Below, in pieces: positions 20,146-27,468 of a DNA stretch of 64,000 nucleotides. Source of the DNA: Saliniramus sp050485405 (GTDB lineage: Bacteria; Pseudomonadota; Alphaproteobacteria; Rhizobiales; Beijerinckiaceae); the NCBI GenBank assembly GCA_050485405.1, contig JBJHBI010000005.1, positions 1-64,000 on the forward strand. Reading direction: 5' to 3'. Made by a program: the position numbers and the translations under genes. Positions within the stretch are counted from its first letter, which is position 1. Each line of letters starts with the position of its first letter. The notes beneath the pieces were generated by a model. The model had not been told where the DNA came from and searched no databases. It saw only the letters and a list, made by a program, of their open reading frames with translations.

Positions 20146-21279
20146 ATGGCCGATCCCGTATTCTTTCCCGTCGCTTCGGCGATCTCGCTGGCCGAGATCG
20201 CCGAACTCGCATCTAGCCCCCTGCCGCAGGGAGCCGATCCCACGCGCCTCATCACCGGCGCGGCGCCGCTCGAACATGCCGGGCCGGATGCGATCGCCTA
20301 TATGGACAATCCGCGATACGTCGAAGCACTTGCGGCGAGCCGCGCCGGATGCATTCTCGTCTCCCGGAAATTCGCGGCATCCGTGCCTGACGGTTCGGTC
20401 GCGCTGATCCTGGACAAGCCGTATCCGGTCTTCGCGGCGGTGCTCTCACGTCTGTATCCCGACGCCCTGCGCCCGGGCAGCCTGTTTGCGACGCCTGGTA
20501 TCGCGCCGGGGAGCGTCGTACATCCCGATGCGCAGCTCGAGAGCGGCGTGCGCGTCGATCCGGGCGCCGTTATCGGCCCTCATGCCGAGATCGGAGCGGG
20601 GAGCGTCATCGCGGCGAATGCCGTGATCGGCCCGCATGTAAAGATCGGGCGCGATTGCAGCATCGGCCCCAATACGAGCGTGGTTCACGCCCTGATCGGC
20701 AACCGCGTGATCCTCCATGCCGGGGTTCGCGTCGGGCAGGACGGATTTGGCTTCGCCATGGGCGCCGGCGGTCACACCAAAGTGCCCCAGATCGGGCGCG
20801 TGATCATTCAGGACGGAGTCGAGATCGGTGCGAACAGCACGATCGATCGGGGCGCGAGCCGTGATACCGTGATCGGCGAGGGCACGAAGATCGACAACCT
20901 GGTCCAGATCGCGCACAACGTGGTCATCGGTCGCCATTGCGTGATCGTCGCGCAGACCGGCATATCCGGCTCGACCACGCTGGAGGATTACGTCGTCCTC
21001 GGCGGGCAGGTGGGGTCGGTCGGGCACGTGACGATCGGCATGGGTGCGCAGATCGCAGCGTCGAGCAACATCAATTCCGACGTGCCTCCCGGTGCCCGTT
21101 GGGGTGGCACGCCAGCCAAGCCGGTGCGGGACTGGTTCCGCGAGATGACGACGCTGAAAGCACTTGCGGCGCGCAAGTCGCAGCCGAGTGAAAGCGCAGG
21201 TGCTACGCGCAAAACACTTGCATCGCGCGCCGATTCGTCCAAAGACGACACGCCGACCGATGATGGAGCGGCGTCTTGA
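20146..21279 (+). CDS. lpxD: UDP-3-O-acylglucosamine N-acyltransferase
   Basis: LpxD adds the N-linked 3-hydroxyacyl chain in lipid A synthesis. The 377-residue protein has an N-terminal uridine-binding domain (about 1-110) and a left-handed beta-helix of hexapeptide repeats (about 115-320) including NLVQIAHNVVIG with the catalytic His. The last 40 residues are a polar, probably disordered tail rich in Ser, Lys and Asp, longer than in E. coli LpxD. Gene order bamA-lpxD-fabZ-lpxA is conserved. Confidence 0.96.
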   Translation: MADPVFFPVASAISLAEIAELASSPLPQGADPTRLITGAAPLEHAGPDAIAYMDNPRYVEALAASRAGCILVSRKFAASVPDGSVALILDKPYPVFAAVLSRLYPDALRPGSLFATPGIAPGSVVHPDAQLESGVRVDPGAVIGPHAEIGAGSVIAANAVIGPHVKIGRDCSIGPNTSVVHALIGNRVILHAGVRVGQDGFGFAMGAGGHTKVPQIGRVIIQDGVEIGANSTIDRGASRDTVIGEGTKIDNLVQIAHNVVIGRHCVIVAQTGISGSTTLEDYVVLGGQVGSVGHVTIGMGAQIAASSNINSDVPPGARWGGTPAKPVRDWFREMTTLKALAARKSQPSESAGATRKTLASRADSSKDDTPTDDGAAS

Positions 21280-21318
21280 GGGGGGCGGGCGCCCGCCGAG
21301 GATGGAGGAGCGTTGGGC

Positions 21319-21786
21319 ATGTCGGATGCGCCGAAGACTTTGATGACCGCCGATATCATGCAGATCCTGGATTATCTGCCGCATCGGTATCCTTTTCTTC
21401 TGGTCGACAAGATCATCGATATCGACGCGGATCTCTCCTGCATCGGCATCAAGAACGTGACCATCAACGAGCCGCAATTCACCGGTCATTTCCCCTCGCG
21501 CCCGATCTTTCCCGGCGTGCTCCTGATCGAGGGTATGGCGCAGACGGCCGGCGCGATCTGTGTCGCGAGCCGTTTCGGTGATGCGGAAGCGCCGAAGGAG
21601 GTCTATTTCATGACCATCGACAAGGCGAAGTTCCGCAAGCCCGTGGTGCCGGGTGACGTAGTCGAGTACCACATGGAGCGCACTGCGCAGCGGCGGAACA
21701 TGTGGTGGTATCACGGTGCTGCCAAAGTCGACGGCCAGATCGTCGCCGAGGCTGATCTGAGCGCCATGCTCGTCTTCCCCAAATGA
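21319..21786 (+). CDS. fabZ: (3R)-hydroxyacyl-ACP dehydratase FabZ
   Basis: FabZ dehydrates beta-hydroxyacyl-ACP in fatty-acid elongation, competing with LpxA/LpxD for hydroxyacyl-ACP. The 155-residue hot-dog-fold protein shows LPHRYPFLLVDKI near residue 19, the catalytic His in FTGHFPSRPIFPGV near 55-68 and the catalytic Glu in LIEGMAQTAG near 71. ATG 21319 follows GGAGG; the TTG six bases earlier is less likely. Confidence 0.96.
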   Translation: MSDAPKTLMTADIMQILDYLPHRYPFLLVDKIIDIDADLSCIGIKNVTINEPQFTGHFPSRPIFPGVLLIEGMAQTAGAICVASRFGDAEAPKEVYFMTIDKAKFRKPVVPGDVVEYHMERTAQRRNMWWYHGAAKVDGQIVAEADLSAMLVFPK

Positions 21787-21846
21787 GCGGCTGCGGGGCG
21801 AGCCCCGCGGCATCCCGAGCGACGACAAAAGGCGAAGCCAGCCGGC

Positions 21847-22650
21847 ATGAGTGAAACCTTCATCCACCCCACGGCCATCATCGAAGACGGCGCCGAGATC
21901 GGCCCCGGCTGCCGCATCGGTCCGTTCTGCCTCGTCGGTCCGCAGGTGAAGCTCGGTGCGAGCTGCGAGTTGCTCAGCCATGTGGTGGTCGCCGGTGACA
22001 CCACGATCGGCGCCCGCACGCGCATCTTTCCCTTCGCCGCCATCGGCCATCCGCCCCAGGATCTGAAATACAAAGGGGAGCCGACACGGGTGGTGATCGG
22101 CGAGGAATGCATCATCCGCGAGAGCGTCACCGTGCATCCCGGCACCAAGGCCGGCGATTTCCTCACCACCGTGGGAGATCGCTGCTTCATTCTCGCCTAT
22201 GCCCATGTCGCGCATGATTGCCGCATCGGCAACAACGTCGTCCTGTCGAACACGGTGATGCTCGCCGGCCATTGCATCATCGGCGATTACGCCATTCTCG
22301 GCGGCGGTGTCGGCGTGCATCAATTCGTGCGGATCGGCCACCACGCCTTCATCGGGGGGATGTCCGCGATCGAGAAGGACGTGATCCCCTACGGCATGGC
22401 GTTGGGTAACCGCGCCTTCCTCGCCGGGCTCAACATCGTCGGCCTGCGCCGCCGCGGCTTCTCGCGCGACAGTATTCATGAATTGCGCCGCGCCTACCGC
22501 CTTCTCTTCGCCAATGAGGGGACGTTGAAGGAGCGTATGGAAGACGTCGCGGCGGATCACCCCGATCACGTCACGGTCGGCGAGATCCTCGCCTTCGTCC
22601 GCGCCGGCGGGGATCGCTCGATCCTGACGCCGCGTGAGACCGGCATCTGA
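21847..22650 (+). CDS. lpxA: UDP-N-acetylglucosamine acyltransferase
   Basis: LpxA transfers the first 3-hydroxyacyl chain to UDP-GlcNAc, the first step of lipid A synthesis. The 267-residue protein begins with hexapeptide repeats (IHPTAIIEDGAEIGPGC), continues through the left-handed helix with the catalytic His in AYAHVAHDCRIG near 119-130, and ends with the helical C-terminal domain (from about residue 195) typical of LpxA. It lies between fabZ and lpxI. Confidence 0.97.
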   Translation: MSETFIHPTAIIEDGAEIGPGCRIGPFCLVGPQVKLGASCELLSHVVVAGDTTIGARTRIFPFAAIGHPPQDLKYKGEPTRVVIGEECIIRESVTVHPGTKAGDFLTTVGDRCFILAYAHVAHDCRIGNNVVLSNTVMLAGHCIIGDYAILGGGVGVHQFVRIGHHAFIGGMSAIEKDVIPYGMALGNRAFLAGLNIVGLRRRGFSRDSIHELRRAYRLLFANEGTLKERMEDVAADHPDHVTVGEILAFVRAGGDRSILTPRETGI

Positions 22651-22651
22651 G

Positions 22652-23521
22652 ATGGGGGCTCCGGCCACGGCATCCGGGCCGGTCGCGATCCTGGCCGGCG
22701 GGGGCGCGCTGCCGCATATCCTGCTCGACGCGCTGTCGCGTTCGCAGCGCCCCTATCGGCTGCTCGCCCTGCGCGGTTTTGCCGATCGCACGTTGCGACG
22801 CCACGCCGATGCGGTGATCGATCTCCTCGACATTTCCGGCGCGATCGCCTGGCTCGCGCGATGGCAGCCGGAGGCGGTGGTCCTCGCCGGCGCGGTCACC
22901 CGCCCGCATCCCGCCGCCTTCCTCGGAGCGCTCGCAGCATTTCGCAACAGCACCGAGCTCAGGCAATTGCTGGCGCGGGGCGATGATCATCTCCTGCGCG
23001 CCGTGATCGGCATGATCGAGGAACAGGGCCACCGGGTCGTCGGCGCGCACGAAATCGCGCCCGATCTGCTGGTGCCGGCCGGCACGCTGGGGGCCGTCGC
23101 GGTACCGGAAGAAGCGCTCGTATCGGTGCGTACCGGGTTCTCCTGCCTCGCCGATCTCTCGCCCTATGATATCGGCCAGGGCCTCGTCGTTTCCGGCGAG
23201 CGTGTCACCGCGATCGAGGGTGCGGAGGGGACCGACCGGATGCTCGCGCGCGTCGCCGGTCTGTCGCGCGGGTTCTTCCTGCGCCGCCGTCGCGAAGCGG
23301 GGGTCCTCGTGAAATCCGCCAAGCAGGGGCAAGAGCACCGGGTCGATCTGCCGGCGGTGGGGCCGCGCACGGTGGAGCGGGCGGCGGCAGCCGGGATTAC
23401 CGGTATCGCCATCGGCGCCGGTCAGACCCTCGTCGTCGAGCGTGAGACCATGATCGCCAAGGCCAACCGGCTCGGCCTGTTCCTCGCCGCTTACGACCCG
23501 GAGGCAATGATTCGATCATGA
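22652..23521 (+). CDS. lpxI: UDP-2,3-diacylglucosamine diphosphatase LpxI
   Basis: LpxI hydrolyses UDP-2,3-diacylglucosamine to lipid X plus UMP, replacing LpxH in alphaproteobacteria. The 289-residue DUF1009-type protein has the N-terminal GPVAILAGGGALPHIL fold, the central LVVSGERVTAIEGAEGTDRML segment and the C-terminal IGAGQTLVVERETMI with the conserved catalytic-domain residues. ATG 22652 lies two bases beyond the lpxA stop. It overlaps lpxB by four bases (ATGA). Confidence 0.94.
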   Translation: MGAPATASGPVAILAGGGALPHILLDALSRSQRPYRLLALRGFADRTLRRHADAVIDLLDISGAIAWLARWQPEAVVLAGAVTRPHPAAFLGALAAFRNSTELRQLLARGDDHLLRAVIGMIEEQGHRVVGAHEIAPDLLVPAGTLGAVAVPEEALVSVRTGFSCLADLSPYDIGQGLVVSGERVTAIEGAEGTDRMLARVAGLSRGFFLRRRREAGVLVKSAKQGQEHRVDLPAVGPRTVERAAAAGITGIAIGAGQTLVVERETMIAKANRLGLFLAAYDPEAMIRS

Positions 23522-24711
23522 GCGATCCCGCGACACGGCCCCAGCGTATCTATCTCGTCGCCGGCGAGGAATCGGGCGACCAGCTCGGCGCCGAACTGAT
23601 GCGGGCGCTGCGGCGGGCTCAGCCTGATCGGGAGATCGCCTTCTATGGCCTCGGCGGCGCGCGCATGCAGCGCGAGGGGCTCGCATCGCTCTTCCCGATG
23701 GAGGAGATTTCGGTGATGGGGATCCTGCCCGTCATCGCCAAGCTGCCCGGCATCGTCGCGCGTGCCTACCGTGTCATCGCGGATATCGTGGCGCGCGATC
23801 CCGATTGCCTCATCATCATCGACAGCCCGGATTTCACCCAGCCGATCGCGAAACGCGTGCACAAGCGCGCGCCGGATATCCCGATCGTCAACTATGTTTC
23901 CCCCTCGGTCTGGGCATGGCGACCGGGCCGTGCGCGCAAGATGCGCGGCTATATCGATCACGTCCTCGCGCTCAAGCCCTTCGAGCCGGCGGCACATGAG
24001 CGCCTCGGCGGTCCGCCATGCAGCTATGTCGGCCATCCCCTGGTCGAGCGCCGCGGCGAGCTCCAGCCGGCGGAGGGAGAGCGCCGTTCGCTCGGTGACG
24101 GCCCGCTCGAACTGCTCGTTCTGCCCGGGAGCCGGCGTTCGGAACTGGGGCGTCTGGCCGAGCCCTTCGCCGGCGCGCTCGCGCGTTTTCGTGCGGACTG
24201 GCCCGGCGAGATCAATCTGACCCTGCCCGCCGTCGCGCATCTCGCCCCCGAGATCACACAGATTACCCGCGACTGGCCGATCGTGCCGCAGATCGTGCAG
24301 GGAGAGGAGGCGAAGTTCGCGGCCTTCCGTAGGGGGCAGGCCGCACTCGCGGCATCGGGAACCGTGACCCTCGAACTCGCTTTGTCCGGCGTTCCGATGG
24401 TCGTCGCCTACAAGGTCTCGCGGCTGGAAGAGCAGCTCAAGCATCTGATCAAGGTCGACAGCATCGTGCTGCCCAATCTGATCCTGGGCGAGAACGTCAT
24501 CGACGAGTTCATCCAGGACGATTGCGCGCCCGGTCCGCTCTGCGCGGCCTTGCAGGCGATCACCCGGGAGGGGCCCGCGCGGGACCGGCAGATCGCGGGC
24601 TTCGCCCGGCTCGATGCGGCGATGGATATCGGCGACGAAGTACCCAGCGCCCGCGCGGCCCGGATCGTGCTGGAAACGATGGCTGCGCGCGGGCGAATGC
24701 CGGGCGCGTGA
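23518..24711 (+). CDS. lpxB: lipid-A-disaccharide synthase
   Basis: LpxB joins lipid X and UDP-diacylglucosamine to form the lipid A disaccharide (GT19, peripheral membrane). The 397-residue protein starts with IYLVAGEESGDQLGAELM. It carries FYGLGGARMQREGL near 42, VNYVSPSVWAWRPGRARKM near 123, LPGSRRSELGRL near 200, and the donor-site SGTVTLELALSGVPMVVAYK near 280. It closes the lipid A cluster and is translationally coupled to lpxI. Confidence 0.97.
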   Translation: MSDPATRPQRIYLVAGEESGDQLGAELMRALRRAQPDREIAFYGLGGARMQREGLASLFPMEEISVMGILPVIAKLPGIVARAYRVIADIVARDPDCLIIIDSPDFTQPIAKRVHKRAPDIPIVNYVSPSVWAWRPGRARKMRGYIDHVLALKPFEPAAHERLGGPPCSYVGHPLVERRGELQPAEGERRSLGDGPLELLVLPGSRRSELGRLAEPFAGALARFRADWPGEINLTLPAVAHLAPEITQITRDWPIVPQIVQGEEAKFAAFRRGQAALAASGTVTLELALSGVPMVVAYKVSRLEEQLKHLIKVDSIVLPNLILGENVIDEFIQDDCAPGPLCAALQAITREGPARDRQIAGFARLDAAMDIGDEVPSARAARIVLETMAARGRMPGA

Positions 24712-24724
24712 CGGCGCACCCGCC

Positions 24725-24773
24725 CTTGCATGCGCGCGGGAGTCTTGCATGCGTGCGGGAGTTCTGTCATAAG
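24725..24773 (+). promoter_or_regulatory. 19-bp tandem repeat and possible rpmI-rplT promoter
   Basis: The unit CTTGCATGCGYGCGGGAGT occurs twice head-to-tail at 24725-24743 and 24744-24762 with one mismatch. The second copy supplies a -35-like TTGCAT (24745-24750), followed 16 bases later by a -10-like TCATAA (24767-24772). It lies about 140 bases before rpmI in the only sizeable gap between lpxB and the ribosomal genes. Confidence 0.4.
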
Positions 24774-24905
24774 CTGCGGCTCTCACTGATCCGTCCGGCT
24801 GATCAAGGGCTGCCGTGTCGGATCGTCTGCTCGAACAGCAAACATGTCGGCGAGCGGAAGCGGGGTGCACCCGTTGCTTCCACGCGCCTCAGGAGAATGA
24901 GCGAA

Positions 24906-25109
24906 ATGCCCAAGTTGAAGACCAAGTCCGGCGCGAAGAAGCGCTTCAAACTCTCCGGTACCGGCAAGGTGATCCGCACCCAGGCCGGCAAGCAGCACGG
25001 AATGATCAAGCGGACGAAGAAGCAGATCCGCAACCAGCGCGGCACTGCCGTCATGTTCGAGGGCGATGCGCGCAACGTGCGCAAGTATTTCCTGCCCAAT
25101 TCCCGCTGA
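24906..25109 (+). CDS. rpmI: 50S ribosomal protein L35
   Basis: L35 is a small basic protein of the large ribosomal subunit. The 67-residue product is complete: PKLKTKSGAKKRFKLSGTGK at the start, the RTQAGKQHGM segment, and a C-terminus ending KYFLPN. AGGAG lies ten bases before the ATG; an in-frame ATG three codons earlier is too close to it. infC is not present upstream, so the usual infC-rpmI-rplT operon is split here. rplT follows after 30 bases. Confidence 0.96.
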   Translation: MPKLKTKSGAKKRFKLSGTGKVIRTQAGKQHGMIKRTKKQIRNQRGTAVMFEGDARNVRKYFLPNSR

Positions 25110-25139
25110 TCATCACGACACGCTACACGGAGAACCATC

Positions 25140-25514
25140 ATGGCTCGCGTCAAGAGGGGCGTTACCGCCCACGCCAAGCACAAAAAGGTCCTGAAGCTCG
25201 CCAAGGGCTATTATGGCCGCCGCAAGAACACGATCCGCACGGCCAAGGCCGCCGTCGATCGCGCGATGCAATACGCCTATCGCGATCGCAAGGCCAAGAA
25301 GCGCACCTTCCGCGCCCTGTGGATCCAGCGCCTGAACGCCGCCGTGCGTGAACACGGCCTGACCTATTCCCGATTTATCGACGGCCTCAACAAGGCTGGT
25401 ATCACGGTCGATCGCAAGGTCCTGTCCGACCTCGCCATCCACGAGCCGGCGGCCTTCGCCGCCCTCGTCGATCAGGCGAAGGCCGCGCTGCCCGCAGAGC
25501 AGCAGGCCGCATAA
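25140..25514 (+). CDS. rplT: 50S ribosomal protein L20
   Basis: L20 binds 23S rRNA early in large-subunit assembly and in many bacteria represses the rpmI-rplT mRNA. The 124-residue protein has the family signatures MARVKRGVTAHAKHKK at the start, GYYGRRKNTIRTAK near residue 23, RDRKAKKRTFRALWIQRLNA near 50 and YSRFIDGLNKAGI near 75. It runs with rpmI and ahead of pheS. Confidence 0.97.
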   Translation: MARVKRGVTAHAKHKKVLKLAKGYYGRRKNTIRTAKAAVDRAMQYAYRDRKAKKRTFRALWIQRLNAAVREHGLTYSRFIDGLNKAGITVDRKVLSDLAIHEPAAFAALVDQAKAALPAEQQAA

Positions 25515-25534
25515 GGCGTTTCACCGCTAATCGA

Positions 25535-25560
25535 CCCATGCGGAAACCGTTTCGCATGGG
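25535..25560 (+). terminator. inverted repeat after rplT
   Basis: CCCATGCG (25535-25542) pairs with CGCATGGG (25553-25560) around a 10-base loop, 20 bases after the rplT stop. A second hairpin, GCGTCGA/TCGACGC at 25595-25614 with a T-rich loop, follows. Neither has a clear T-tail, so they may be partial terminators or attenuator-like structures ahead of pheS. Confidence 0.4.
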
Positions 25561-25695
25561 TCGCCCCAGCCCTGTGAGGCCATTTCAGGCGGCGGCGTCG
25601 AATTTTTTCGACGCTTTCGGCGTCGTGGCGTGGTTTCGGGCTTGACGGTCCCCGCGTCGCGCGCTTGATCTCCCGGCGCATCATCAGAGGGACCG

Positions 25696-26778
25696 ATGAC
25701 CGATCTCAATCAGCTCGAGAACGACCTGCTCGCCCGTATCGCCGCCGCCGAAGACGAGGCGGCGCTAGAACAGCTGCGCGTCGCCGCGCTCGGCAAGAAG
25801 GGCACGATCTCCGATCTGCTCAAATCGCTCGGCGGCATGACGCCGGAAGAGCGCAAGACGCAGGGCCCCGTCATCAACGGGCTGCGCGACACGGTCCAGC
25901 AGGCGATCGGGACGCGCCGCGAAGCGCTCGCCGCCGCCGCGCTCGAAGCGCGGCTTGCCGCCGAGCGAGTCGACGTCACTCTGCCGGTACGCGAGGGGCC
26001 CGAGACGCGCGGGCGCATCCATCCGATCAGCCAGGTCATCGACGAATTGACCGCGATCTTCGCCGATATGGGCTTCTCCGTCGCGGAAGGCCCGGATATC
26101 GAGACGGATTATCTGAATTTCACCGCGCTCAACTTCCCCGAGGGCCATCCCGCGCGGGAAATGCACGATACCTTCTTCATGCAGCCCGACGAAACCGGCG
26201 CGCGCAAGGTCCTGCGCACCCATACCAGCCCGGTGCAGATCCGCACCATGACGGCGCAGAAACCGCCGATCCGCGTGATCATCCCCGGGCGCACCTACCG
26301 CCACGATTCCGATCAGACCCACACGCCGATGTTCCATCAGGTCGAGGGGCTCGTGATCGATAAAAAAGCCCATATCGGCCATATGAAATGGGTGTTGCAG
26401 GAATTCTGCAAGGCGTTCTTCGAGGTGGACGAGGTGAAGATGCGTTTTCGCCCGTCGTTCTTCCCCTTCACCGAACCCTCCGCCGAGGTCGATATCCAGT
26501 GCTCACGCAAGGGCGGCGAGATCCGCTTCGGCGAGGGCGAGGACTGGCTCGAGATCCTCGGCTGCGGCATGGTTCATCCCAACGTTCTGCGCAATTGCGG
26601 CCTCGATCCCGACGAATATCAGGGCTTCGCCTGGGGGCTCGGGATCGACCGCATCGCCATGTTGAAATACGGCATGCCGGATCTGCGCCCGTTCTTCGAG
26701 GCCGATATTCGCTGGCTGCAGCACTACGGCTTCCGCCCGCTCGATCTGCCGACGCTGGCGGGTGGGCTGTCGTCGTGA
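25696..26778 (+). CDS. pheS: phenylalanyl-tRNA synthetase alpha subunit
   Basis: PheS carries the class II active site of the alpha2-beta2 Phe-tRNA synthetase. The 360-residue protein has an N-terminal coiled coil (about 1-85) followed by the catalytic domain. Visible there are HPISQVIDEL, the motif 2 segment PPIRVIIPGRTYRHDS, the HTPMFHQVEGLVID segment, and motif 3 near GFAWGLGIDRIAMLKYG. It is separated from pheT by two small genes, unlike the usual adjacent pheST. Confidence 0.97.
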   Translation: MTDLNQLENDLLARIAAAEDEAALEQLRVAALGKKGTISDLLKSLGGMTPEERKTQGPVINGLRDTVQQAIGTRREALAAAALEARLAAERVDVTLPVREGPETRGRIHPISQVIDELTAIFADMGFSVAEGPDIETDYLNFTALNFPEGHPAREMHDTFFMQPDETGARKVLRTHTSPVQIRTMTAQKPPIRVIIPGRTYRHDSDQTHTPMFHQVEGLVIDKKAHIGHMKWVLQEFCKAFFEVDEVKMRFRPSFFPFTEPSAEVDIQCSRKGGEIRFGEGEDWLEILGCGMVHPNVLRNCGLDPDEYQGFAWGLGIDRIAMLKYGMPDLRPFFEADIRWLQHYGFRPLDLPTLAGGLSS

Positions 26779-26812
26779 GGTGGCCAACCGATGGCGTGCG
26801 AGTGACTGCGTG

Positions 26813-27049
26813 ATGCCGACTCTGCTGCGATGGAAGGGATATCGGTTCTTCTTCTATTCGGCGGATGGTTTCGAGCCGGCCCATATCCATGTGGTCAAGG
26901 ACGGCAAGGAAGCAAAGCTCTGGCTGAACGATGTCTCGGTCGCCGTCAATCTGGGGTACAATGCGCGTGAACTGGGTGAGATCATACGCAAGACCCGCGA
27001 GCATCGCGGCGCGTTCATGGAGGCCTGGAATGGCTATTTTGGAGATTGA
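26813..27049 (+). CDS. DUF4160 protein
   Basis: This 78-residue protein matches the DUF4160 family: MPTLLRWKGYRFFFYSADGFE with the characteristic EPAHIHV segment and KLWLN, then a helical C-terminus with RELGEIIRKTREHR. DUF4160 genes are commonly found next to DUF2442 genes, and the pair has toxin-antitoxin-like distribution; the biochemical role is not established. It lies 34 bases after pheS and overlaps the DUF2442 gene by 20 bases. An upstream in-frame GTG would extend it with no family similarity. Confidence 0.85.
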   Translation: MPTLLRWKGYRFFFYSADGFEPAHIHVVKDGKEAKLWLNDVSVAVNLGYNARELGEIIRKTREHRGAFMEAWNGYFGD

Positions 27050-27302
27050 CGTCGAAGATGCGCGCCCGGTCGCGGCCTTTTGCGACGACACCTTCCTGCA
27101 TGTGACGCTCGCCGACGGGCGCAAGCTCGCCGCGCCGCTCTGGTGGTATCCGCGCCTGTCGGCGGCGCCTGCCGGTGCCCAGGCCGAAGTGGAACTCATG
27201 CCGATGGGCATTCACTGGCCGGCCATCGACGAAGACATCAGCGTCGCGAGCATCCTGCGGGGCGAAAAAGCCCCCGGTGCGCGTGCTCCCGATGAACAGT
27301 AA
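27030..27302 (+). CDS. DUF2442 protein
   Basis: This 90-residue protein matches DUF2442: a two-part beta fold with TFLHVTLADGRKLAAPLWWYPRL near residues 17-37 (written over two strands) and the C-terminal GIHWPAIDEDISVASILRG, the family signature. GGAGG lies six bases before the ATG at 27030, inside the preceding DUF4160 gene, so translation of the two is coupled. Together they sit between pheS and pheT. Partner or antitoxin function is only inferred from pairing. Confidence 0.85.
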   Translation: MAILEIDVEDARPVAAFCDDTFLHVTLADGRKLAAPLWWYPRLSAAPAGAQAEVELMPMGIHWPAIDEDISVASILRGEKAPGARAPDEQ

Positions 27303-27468
27303 TCACGGTTCGACCCCCGCCGCTTCCACAGGACGCTCCCGTGCCCCGATCACCCTACGCTTCAGGTGGCCTGGCTGAAATCGCGACGGTCCTCGTCGTA
27401 TCGCGCAGCGTCATTGTTTCGCTCTGCGTTTCGAACCGAACAGAGACGACTGCCGAGAGGAAAGAAAA

